From: Ephydatia muelleri
Taxonomy: Eukaryota; Porifera; Demospongiae; Spongillida; Spongillidae
Reading direction: 5' to 3'
Assembly (NCBI GenBank): GCA_013339895.1
Contig: JABACO010000001.1
Location: forward strand, 25,460,270-25,524,269
DNA length: 64,000 bases
In this document: positions 54,417 to 64,000 of the stretch, piece by piece
Numbering within the stretch: the stretch's first letter is position 1
How the letters are laid out: the number at the start of each line of letters is the position of its first letter
The notes under the pieces: generated by a model
Seen by the model: only the letters and a program-made list of their open reading frames with translations
Told to the model about the DNA's origin: nothing
The model's database searches: none
Made by a program: the position numbers and the translations under genes

Positions 54417-56595
54417 TTTTGAAGTCCAGCTGTGGTGCGCGTTATTCAAAACTAGTTAACTGCATTTTATTAAATAGCAATATTACGTCACGTAATTGCG
54501 CGCGCGCCCCTTGAACATGTTAGACATATGTCCATCTCATGTTCAAACGAAACATGTGTCCGACTACTCTGTACCCATGCCTTAATCTACCTGAGCAATT
54601 TCTATGAACGAGATCGTATTATCAGTCCACGACGCTTTGTTAACAGATGTGCACTGGCTCCAGTGAAAGGAAAGAGTTCTTCTTATTTTGTAACTGAACT
54701 ACCACTGTGAATAGATCTCTCCCAGCGTTCTGTATTTTTGTCTACATGTTGTAGAGCTGTCAGTATTTATATTCAATAACCAACATACATAAACTCACAT
54801 GCATGCTACACCTTAGCTTTGTGCATTCACGATACCTAAAGTTTACGAATACATAAAACATGAAATATTTTATTATTGCAAGAGATGGAATAGGATTGGA
54901 TTATTCTCTACTGAGGTCAATTACTTTATTGAGTTAAACACATAAACAAATACAATTAAAGTCAAGGTAGATCGAGCCAGCAGACCTCAGACATAATATT
55001 GCCACATCTGGACTGCTACAATACACAGTGTCGGCATAAGGAGGAGGTAGAGTAGAACCGAGGTCCCCCAGCACACATCCAAACTTTTGATCTTGCTCCG
55101 GATCCAACATCCATATCAGAGTCGTTAATTTTGAGGGATTATATATTGCTGTTAAATTGGCGCTGCATGGCTATTAGAGGGTTTGACTGGCAGCTGGGCC
55201 TGACATTGACAACACGCATGGCACAGAGTAAGAGAGGATGAGTAGCTGTTTTGCTTTTTAAAAACACTTCAGAAATTTGTAAAATATTCTGCAAGAAAAA
55301 ACAAATAATAAATAATACACTAGTGATGCACGAACAAACACACATACAGTGTACACAGACATTTAATTAAGTTTAACAATCATGAAGGGGTCTATGCACT
55401 GTGTAGACATCTAAGTACAATGACTCTTGCATTCTGCCTTATCAGTGTGACACGCAGCATGCATGCAGTACATTTGGCTTAGTGCCCCAGTTTCACACAT
55501 ACCCACTTGCAGGCAAGCCTCTTTAAGTGGGCTTCGCACCTATTAGTAACATCACATCGTTTTTGGAATGTTTTGTAATCTCACCAAACTCTCCAGAGTT
55601 GCCTGAAGCCAAGCTCACTGCCAGAATCAGCTCAGGTCTGTAGATCCACGGATGACTTTTGCTACCACAGTCAGAACTTGACAGAGTGTATTACAGACTG
55701 CGGAGCAGAGCTGTTCGATTAAGACCTTGTTTCTCGTATCCTTATATACCATGGCAGCTGGAACCTTAATTAATGAGCAAGAAGTGGTGTATCTAAGCTT
55801 CTTAATCGAGCGCTACATCAGAACTTTGTCTTTCGAAGCGCCAAATATAATGTTAGGCATCCTTTCTTTAGGGTTGGACAGCAGCAAGACATGTAGCGGC
55901 GGCGATTCTAATATTATGGCGGTCCTCCGTACAGAAGTTGGCAGCGCAGTACACTGATACATGTACAGCTGAGCTGGATATGCATAGATGTACTGACATG
56001 TAGAGAAGTGGTACTGTTGCCAAATTGCCACAATTACCAAGCCTGCTTGGTACAGAGTTGTTGCAGTGCGCGGTTGTAACTTTGGCCGTCATTTGATAAA
56101 TCACACATAGATTTCCAAATGATTGTGAACATCACATAAAGATGAGAAATCATTGGCGCGATTATTTTATTTGAAATCATGTACTGAATCATTGCATGAT
56201 TTTAAGAATCACTGTATGATTTTTGCAGATTCAGAATCCCACTTGGATTTCACAAATCAGACGTAAAATCACATGAAGATCAATTAGGATTTGACGCGTT
56301 TTTTTTCTGTGTCAACTTACTAATAGATATCGATTCGCGCTGCAGTGACACGGAGAGCAGCTCCTAGCTGCGCTTCAAGAAAAGGAGAGTAGTCTTGTAC
56401 GCTGCCATTTTATTTATTTGTCGGTATAGACTAACGACAACCGTAATAATGAGACACAATCAGATACGCCGTACTCAAATTGGATGTATTTTTACGGTTA
56501 TCGTCAGCCTTCATGGCGGGACGATTAATGGCACTAGTCTACAGCCATGTTTTACGCACATGATGATTTCAAAGGAAGCTACGGTGGTCCTGGAG
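54417..56595. other. Stretch without a recognised gene
   Basis: Several open frames of 60 to 76 codons on both strands, none with a recognisable domain or convincing splice-site support. Words ATGATTTTAAGAATCA and similar short palindromes at 56110-56240. Confidence 0.4.
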
Positions 56596-56599
56596 GTCG

Positions 56600-59365
56600 C
56601 GCGACCAAACATTGCGATTTTGCGATTGAACGATACAGCAACGGTCCGATTTCGCGACCAAAACAACTATACATCCAGCCCATTTTTGCAATGATCTATT
56701 TTTACGATCGAACAGTGATCTATTTCTGCGACCGAACAACGGGCCGTTTCTCCGACCGACCTGTCATACATACTATGGGATATTGGTGGTACATGTATCT
56801 TGCATGACGTCATAAGCAGTATTTATTGTTCACAAACTACACTGTACTAGAATGGTTCACAGAGACGATCCTGTAGTCGACCGTACATGTATATCAGCGT
56901 ATCACAATCTGGTAACGATACATGTACACGCACAGGACTAATAGTGCGATACTGGAGGCAGCAGACCTGGTCATACTCGCGCGCGTATCTGCGGCTGATG
57001 CACCACATGGTTGTTGGGAAAGCGTGTATGCAGGTTAGATTAGCACACTACCAGTACACTAACAGCATCACTGTATATCCTTCAGGCTAACATGGCTTAA
57101 GAAATCGCTGCACTGGGACTAACACGGAGCAATGTTGTAGAAACACGCCTTACACTATAGTGCATCAGGCCATTAAGGTACTGAGTGCTGAGCTACGAAT
57201 GCACAGTGGTGTGATGTCTCCACATTGGAGAGCCATAGAATGAGCTGCAAACCTCCAACTGCTGCCTCGGGTACCGGTCAATGTGGCGATTGTTTCAAAT
57301 GAAGTACGGATATTAAAAGGTGCCCCATGTACGGGTGAGGCACATATGATCCTTCTAGATCCACTGTGATGATGCTACTTGCTGTAATGAATCCTGTTGG
57401 TTCATGGCTACGAAAAGTAAAACAACTGACAAGGAGAACCTACATGAACAAGGCAATGATTTCTCTGCACCATTCAGCTACTTTGAGCTTCGTGATTCAT
57501 TGCAGGGTCCAAACTGGTGTTGGCACATTGATGGGTACGATAAGCTGAATCCTTTTCCAATTCATGCTTGTAATGATTGGTAAGTATCTAGCTTCATCAT
57601 ATTACTCACACAACGTTTTAATCAAACCTCCCAGATTTTCACGGAAGATCATCTTGTTGGAGCTAGCTACCACTAACAATGATCCAAGTGTGGTGGTGAT
57701 GTTCTTTTTGGATGCAGTAGTAAAATTGGAAGGTATGCCACATGCCTTGAGAGCATATGCATGCACTGTACTGCATGTTGACACCTGTGTGTGCCTGTAC
57801 ATGTATATGTAACAATTAAGGTGTTGCGTGTCTGTGTTTGTGTGGTAAGTATCTGCTTGTGTCATTCTATTTCCTCAGGGTGCTAAACATCCTTCCCCCA
57901 CTGAGGTGTTTGTCTGTTGTGTCACACCAACTTCAAATATTACTTTGTGTGACTGTGTGTGTGTATGTGTGTGTTTGTGTGTGTGCGTGTGTGTGTGTGT
58001 GTGTGTAAATGTGTATAAATTCTAAGCATGTGCTTTTTTGTCATTCTATCCTACTGAGTGCTCACTGATCAGGTGCTTGATTGTTGTGGTCACACCATCT
58101 TCAGAGTTTATATGTGATGTATGTGTGTGTGTGGACGGGTGTGTGTGTGGGGGCAGGTGTGTGTGTGTGTGCCGATGATATAATCATGTTTCTTTTATTT
58201 GGAACTGTATACTGCAGGATGTCCCACACTTATCAGAAGTGATTGTGGGACGGAGAATGTGTCTATTGCCACTTGCCAAATGGCTTTTAGATATGACAAA
58301 ATTCAATTCGCTACATTAAGAACCATGGGTTAAGATGAGAATGCACTAAACAAAGCACATGTTGTTTACAGTATTTCTGATGGAGCTTCCAAAGATGAAG
58401 CTACTGCCACCTGCAAACTGGTCATCATGGTCATGTCTAAAAGCCATTTGGCATGTGGCAATAGACACATTCTCTGTCCCACAATAACTTCTGATACGTG
58501 CATGTGGGACATCCTGCAGTATACAGAAACATGAACATATCATCGGCACACACATACACCCGCCCCCCCCCACACACACACACACACATATAAAGTAGTC
58601 CCTGAAGATGGTGTGACCACAACAATCAAACACCTCAGTAAGGGAGGGATTAGTTGTTTTAGCACTCATGCAGTACAATAGAATGACATATTAATCAAAT
58701 GCTCACAGCACATGCATATGTACACGCACACACACAAGTTTCAAGCCTTATCAGTACCTTAATGGCCTGATGCACTATGTGTTTCTACAGCATTGCGCCG
58801 TGTTAGTCCCAAGTGCAGCGAGCCTTTTCTTAAGCCATGTTAGCCTGAAGGTATACAGTGATGCTGTTAGTGTACTGGTAGTGTGCTAATGTAGCCTGCA
58901 TACACGCTTACCCAACGGCCACGTGGTGCATTAGCCGCAGATACGCGAATATGACCAGGATTGTCTTCTGCTGCTCCAGTATCGCACTATTAGTCCTGTG
59001 CGTGTACATGTAGTATCGTTACTAGATTGTGACACGCTAACTTACGGTCGACTACAGGATTGTCTCATTCTAGTAGCATTAATTTGTCAACAATAAATAC
59101 TGCTTATGACGTCATGCACATGTATATCCCATAGTATGTTAGGTCGGAGAAACAGCCCGTTGTACGTCGCAGAAATGCACCACGGTACGGTCGCAGAAAT
59201 GCGTCACGGTTCGGTCGCAGAAATGCGTCACGGTTCGGTCGCAGAAATGCGTCACGGTTCGGTCGCAGAAATAGATCATTGCAAAAATGGGCTGTTGTAC
59301 GGTAGCGGATTGGATCGTTGTTAATCGGATCGTTGCTATATTGTTCAATCGCAAAATCGTGGTCA
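56600..59365. repeat. Large imperfect inverted duplication with transposase exons
   Basis: Outer arms 56600-57190 and 58745-59365 match in inverted order over about 600 bases (for example CATTTTTGCAATGATCTATT, GTGCGATACTGGAG, GCATCAGGCCATTAAGGTAC). Inner arms 58030-58300 and 58430-58660 match as well (for example GGACATCCTGCAGTATAC on the right). The left side has about 840 extra bases (57190-58030). The right outer arm has four copies of a 24-base GGTCGCAGAAATGCGTCACG unit where the left has two degenerate ones. Confidence 0.85.
57440..58333 (+). pseudogene. Integrase-core transposase exons
   Basis: Three blocks with splice sites: up to 57579 (FELRDSLQGPNWCWHIDGYD, with the first Asp), 57635-57732 (FSRKIILLELATTNNDPSVV, FFLDAVVKLE), and 58218-58333 (GCPTLIRSDCGTENVSIATC, with the second Asp). 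This is the animal integrase-core family with HIDGYDKL ... SRKI..LE ... NNDP ... RSDCGTEN signatures. The join 57732 to 58218 keeps the frame (phase 1). The join 57579 to 57635 gives a stop, and the catalytic Glu region is missing. An inverted copy of the third block lies at about 58430-58515 on the minus strand. Confidence 0.75.
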
Positions 59366-59606
59366 TCGTAGGAAGCTGATTGCTTTGTGTATGTTACAAA
59401 TTGGATACATATCCCTTGCCGCATTGATTATGCATTTTGGATCTATTGATAATGATACATGTACATGTACATACGCAGATACACACTACACACATGGATC
59501 TAATGGGCTACGTGCATCTCTCCCTCCCCACATTCTACCTCCACTCCGCTCCATAAACTAGGCTTCTATTCTTCCTCTTTGTATTGCCAATGAACAGTTC
59601 CATCCC

Positions 59607-62600
59607 TTACAACAGTGCACTGATCAGTGCCAAGCTCGCTAAGACCACAAACAAACAACCGCTGAAAGTGACCGACGTTCTGCAGAACAATGCACAAAAG
59701 TGAGAGAGAACAAATTTTATGCATTGTTAGAAAGTCCAAGACACCTGCATGCACACGTACGTGGAGCCTGAAATCTGATTGGTGAAAGGATTGATCGACA
59801 GTGGTGTTATCTTCGGATGGTTATGCCCGTGGTCTACGAGGTTGAGCAACCCATCAGACCCGAACACTGCGTGGTAGGTAGAAATTGGTAAACATCAATA
59901 CAGTGCGTGGCAGGTTTAGGTGTTACAGTATTGAACTTAGATATATCTCTCATCTGCACTCTCCTCCATTGCACACCACCATTGAGCCCACCCACAAGCC
60001 ACTCCCCAAACGTCACCGCCATGCATGTTTTAGTAGTTCTGCATGATGCACATGCAGTTTCATGTATTTATTATTAAGTTTGTTTTTGTTTATTTTTAAT
60101 TTTGTTTTTTTTGCCTAGACTGTTCAAGCAACGTGCGCTATACACGTATTAATATGCAGTATGTACATACCAGGTTTTGCATCTGTGTACGCCATTTGTA
60201 TATAAAAGAAGTCATTCAAAAATTTGTCCTCGACAAAATTGAATACATCAACAGCTCTGCTGAAGCTGTGGGTAAAAAACACATGCATGAACGTGTATGC
60301 ATGCCCTTCAATGTCAGTACAATAGTATCAAGTGCACATATAACATACGCACGTAACTACAACATAGCGAAATACACGCACGCTGTACCTGTACATGTAC
60401 TTGATTGTGCATTATTTCGTTACGTTCAAGGTTAATTTTGTAAGGTTCCTAGTGCAGAATGCTTATGTAATCATTTGAGCAATAGGTACACTGTCTGCGT
60501 GGAACATAAATGGTATCATTGGTATACACTACAGTCATTCATTTCCTTGCGCCACACTTGGTGTCTTTAGAAACATTGCATAGTGTAAAATGCAGCTCAT
60601 TATTAACTGTTCGTGGCTTGCTGCAATGCATGTTTTTCACATGCATTACTGAATGGTACGCATATGTTGCTTACGCAGGGACGCGAGGCTATAGACTACC
60701 TCTTAATGCGTGGAGTGCAACAGCTTAAGCCACGTTTTTGTTAATGGCGTCTCGGATGGTGTATCAAATTTCAACATGTCGCGCAACGAATGACTTACGC
60801 GCAGCTAATCGTCCCGTTGACGAAGCTTAGGGATCCAGGTCTTGGGCACACGTTACGTGAAGCCACCTGAAAATAACAATCAGTACAAGAACAGATAGCA
60901 ACAGTACACCATGAGGTATTTAGTTGCTGGAATGCAAGATAATAAAAGCCTGCCTTCACGGCATAAATGTGCTTACAGTAGCGTACCTGAGACGTGTCAA
61001 TATCTCGTTTATTGGTCCAAGACAAACCATCAGGATTGTACGTATCAAAGGCCTCCACCATACTCGTATTTGGATTCACTGCGCAAGCAAATACATCCGC
61101 ATCGTTCTGCAAAGAGATGTATGTAAATTGCACGCAAACAACAAATACTAAAACAAAAGAACAGCGTATAACAATAGGGGAGTACAACATCATCGTTCAG
61201 CCTACCATCCAAGACTTCTGCTTTCCGAAGCCTATCGCGATGTACCCGCTGGCCCTTCCCTGCATCTTAAAGTCGAGGAATTCCTGGTCCTCGTCGCTGA
61301 CGCGGATGGCAACGTAGAAGGAACATTGGCTCCTCTCGCATCCAGTGGGGATGGAGAGGACGAGTGGGTAATCCACTCCATCGGGCTGCACGAGAGAACG
61401 AGAAGGCTTAATAAAAGCTGCTTGTCATTTTCCGAGTGATTTGCAGCCGAGCTGCAGAAGCCACGCCCCAAATTCTTCAACACTTAGAGGTCAACACCAC
61501 ACACACACCTACGCCGTCTATTCCTATATACTTTTCTGTATCTTAAGAACGTCGCACCGTAAATCCGTGAGTTTTTTATAGTTCGTCCAACTCTTTTTCG
61601 AAAATCAGATCCCATTACAAGTCGGATCGTATCTGTTTTCGCAAATGACGGTCGCCAATATAACGAATACAACACTAAATTCAAATCGGTAACATCCAAC
61701 AAGACGACTGGTGCGGGATCATTACGCACGAGCGAGGTTTCTGATGCCGTAAGATAGATAAAGATCAGAAACGTTGTATTGCATGCGATCTAATACAAAC
61801 AGTCTTCTCTTCTTAGCTAGCTTCTATTAAACTATGCACTGACTTGTGCTTGCATATCGTGCACTGCAGCATACTATATAAAGGGACTAATCCCTCATAA
61901 TCTATGGCGTTTGGTGCAGGTTCCAGGTGGTACACAAATTGCGCACTGTAAAAACATGTACAAAGTAATATATTCCTTTATGCATTAACCACCTCAGAAA
62001 GGTTTAAATAAAGAGCTATACTTGCAATGATATTGTTTGTTAAACAGATGACTAGAGAAGGGAGGAGGGGATGCAGTGTAGGAAACTACCCGTCCAATGA
62101 ATTCCTTTTCCTACCATCCTACGCCCCTTTTCTTCCCTACATGTACAAGTACGCGTAACTATAATTAACACCTCAAGGAAAAACTTTGCTGTGAATATAT
62201 ACCTCCAGTGACCGCTTAAACGTAAGAGCAAATTCTAAAGTCGATAGTAGCTGAAACCCATGGGCTCCAATTGCCCAGCAAATGATGAAGGGAGAAGGCA
62301 CATCTGGAAATACTCCCAATACTACGGCTTAGGTAACATCTCGTTCTGGACTACACTACGTACCAATGGGCTTAGCTTGTGGGTTCCTCAATAACGGTTA
62401 TTAATATCACACGCATAAAAGCGCGTTGCCTCTTTTCCGGTGGCTGTGGCTGTTGCTGGCTCCGCATAGCCTTTCTTTTGCAAGAATCCGAATCATTGCG
62501 TCATCTTATACGTCATCAATTTGCATGCTTGTAACTCATTCGCGGACAACATTGCATGCAATATTGCGACAGCTGCTGTACAAAAACCAGTTTTAAACAA

Positions 62601-63285
62601 ACTTAACCACCAGTGGTTTTGTAGTATGGTTGCAAAATTCGCGGGATTTGTTTGCAAAGAACGAACGTCAAAACGGACACGCTATATTCCGCAATTTTTG
62701 GCTTCGTCGCGAAAGAGTTAATACTTACACGGTATCACATTGCATGCATTGCTAACCAAATTAGAAAACACTTAGTAAAATGCATTGACTGGGAGGAATA
62801 GGTCTCCATCCTTATTTTGAAGTGAAACAAAAAACGGTATTGCCATACTTGGCGTGAATCGGACTTAACGTATAATTTAACCGCCGGCCCCACTTTTGTT
62901 CTCTCGTATCATTTTCTCTTGAGTCCAATTCACTGCATATACTATAATTCAAAGTCTAGAATGTTCCACAATAGGGTCCACATGCAGCTTGCCTTGAACC
63001 CTCCTCTCTTCCCCCCCCCCCCCCCCCGCCACGTATCAAAGATATACAGCACCCCTCCAACTATGCATAAGTCTCGTAAAACAGTTTACCTCCTTTCTCC
63101 TCGCAAACAAAGACCAGTTTTAGATGCTCTCGACAAAGTATTGTGTCTTCTAACATGCCCCCTAGTACACACCCGTACATCCACGTGCACACGTAAACAC
63201 TCTTGTCACTCACCGCTGGATCATAAGGACACGCGTGGCTCATAGCCATCGCAAATAACGAAGCAAGCACCACGATCATGTCCAT
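59607..63285 (-). CDS. Secreted, probably GPI-anchored DOMON-domain protein
   Basis: Seven exons: 63285-63214, 61385-61206, 61106-60987, 60866-60799, 60265-60171, 59866-59761, 59679-59607. All have GT donors and AG acceptors with phases 0, 0, 0, 2, 1, 2 that fit, giving about 237 residues. Exon 1 is a signal peptide (MDMIVVLASLFAMAMSHAC). Exons 2 to 5 form the DOMON domain: CSFYVAIRVSDEDQEFLDFK, GYIAIGFGKQKSWM, NDADVFACAVN, LSFVNGTISCA and FSRAV. Exon 6 is a short Gly/His/Asn linker, and exon 7 ends in a Ser/Thr stretch and a hydrophobic tail (FSGCLFVVLASLALISALL) with no residues after it, as in GPI-anchor signals. DOMON domains bind haem or sugars and are found in extracellular redox proteins; ligand here unknown. 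No cytochrome b561 part is present. A single C-terminal membrane helix is the alternative to a GPI anchor. Confidence 0.88.
63005..63027. repeat. C-run in DOMON gene intron 1
   Basis: CCCTCCTCTTCC followed by about 16 C. Low complexity only. Confidence 0.8.
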
Positions 63286-63652
63286 TGTCAAATAACAATA
63301 ACTGAGTCCCGATTAACTAAAATCATTTGTTGATATTAATGGGAGATAGCGCATGTGAGCTATAGACATCGGGCACCAATCGGTGCATATGTGCTAATGA
63401 GTTGTCAGACTTAACGCCTCGCCCCCATGTGGCGGACGGCAAAGAATGTGTGTGTGTATGTGTGCGTTCGCCTCTTTCTAAACGTACAGAAGGGGTGGGG
63501 CTCCCATCCTCGTACACTAATATAGTCGTTCACTCGCATTCATTTTACGCTGTCATGTACATGTATAAAAGTACATTTTACTAACCAGTATACATGTATA
63601 TATGCACGCTTATTAAAGGATGTACACAGTAGGCAAAGGTGCAGCATTCACA
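63286..63652. other. Upstream of the DOMON gene
   Basis: Probable promoter and 5' leader of the minus-strand DOMON gene. No TATA box or other element could be assigned with confidence. Confidence 0.35.
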
Positions 63653-63654
63653 TC

Positions 63655-63655
<1 letters not shown>

Positions 63656-63697
<42 letters not shown>

Positions 63698-63730
63698 ACA
63701 CACACACACACACACGCACGCACACACACA
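63656..63730. repeat. CA microsatellite
   Basis: (CA)n of about 75 bases with few interruptions, directly abutting the hAT-like end at 63731. Confidence 0.95.
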
Positions 63731-64000
63731 CAGGGCTGCCGCGATATGTGATATATCGCGATATTTTTTTACATACATGTATAAAGTGTATATCGCGATT
63801 GTAAAATTTGAAATCTTGACAAACATGTGTTCGGTCCCTTTTTGCGGAAACAATCCTGAAACAAGCCGGCATACGTTACGTCCCTTTCTTGCAACGACCG
63901 TGCATGTTTTTAGATGTTTATGGTGAGAGCATGCATGTTTGTAATTGTGGCTGTTGAACGAGATCTGCATTTTCATAGAAGCAATGTTTGTTGTCAACAA
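63731..64000. mobile_element. Second copy of the hAT-like element, left end, cut by window edge
   Basis: CAGGGCTGCCGCGATATGTG followed by CGATAT-rich sequence repeats the left end of the element at 40885-42159. The right end is beyond the window. The sequence after about 63800 differs from the first copy, so the two may be different internal-deletion forms. Confidence 0.75.

Noticed and set aside
55727-55957. Plus-strand frame with MAAGTLINEQEVVYLSFLIE
   Set aside because: Short, no domain, no convincing splice sites.
59566-60022. Minus-strand frames at 59566-59754 and 59834-60022 as separate small genes
   Set aside because: They overlap DOMON exons 6 and 7 in other frames; the spliced frame explains the region better.
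63639-64000. His/Thr- and Cys/Val-rich frames at the right edge
   Set aside because: They read through the CA microsatellite and the hAT-like end.

Overview
The window is nuclear DNA from an early-branching animal, most likely a marine sponge (a cnidarian is the main alternative). The host genes are spliced with short introns (47 to 134 bases where measured, apart from introns enlarged by transposons). Their domains are animal: fibronectin type III, death domain, DOMON, and a Cys-rich ectodomain I know from sponge and cnidarian gene sets. No tRNA, rRNA, CRISPR or bacterial operon structure was seen. A run of exactly 1000 N at 7878-8877 is a scaffold gap of unknown size.

Three host genes are well supported. 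(1) 9933-11032, minus: a two-exon single-pass membrane receptor-like protein whose short tail carries two Tyr-x-x-Ile motifs. (2) 39837-52439, plus: a gene joining an N-terminal death domain to a series of single-exon FN3 domains, all in phase 1. One 7.2 kb intron holds an LTR retrotransposon and two later parts of the locus hold 0.8 kb palindromes. (3) 59607-63285, minus: a seven-exon gene whose reading frame closes across all six introns, giving about 237 residues: signal peptide, DOMON domain, and a hydrophobic C-terminus typical of a GPI-anchored protein. Two more spliced loci (14336-14829 and 25542-26585) are tentative.

The rest is mostly mobile DNA in several layers. Left part (1-9500): a decayed Ty3 element on the minus strand with one LTR, a 281-bp MITE with a perfect 9-bp target duplication, and a fragment of a retroelement C-terminus. 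Middle (11300-38400): two pairs of long dispersed direct repeats; a Ty3 element of the Gmr1-like type (SCAN-like gag, integrase directly after protease) with an internal inversion and a hairpin MITE at its broken end; a 33-bp minisatellite; a repeat-rich protein fragment of probable Helitron type; several other minisatellites; and a decayed Ginger/KRBA2-like gene (integrase, acidic linker, CXC, Ulp1 protease, PHD finger). That gene is split by a 5.1 kb terminal-inverted-repeat element which itself carries a 173-bp satellite.

Right part: inside the death-domain/FN3 gene lies a third Ty3 element whose 3' end (integrase C-terminus plus LTR) is inverted and whose 5' LTR holds a hAT-like and a second insertion. 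The opposite LTR preserves the empty sites, so the order of events can be read. At 56600-59365 a large imperfect inverted duplication contains exons of another integrase-like transposase. The window ends inside a second copy of the hAT-like element.
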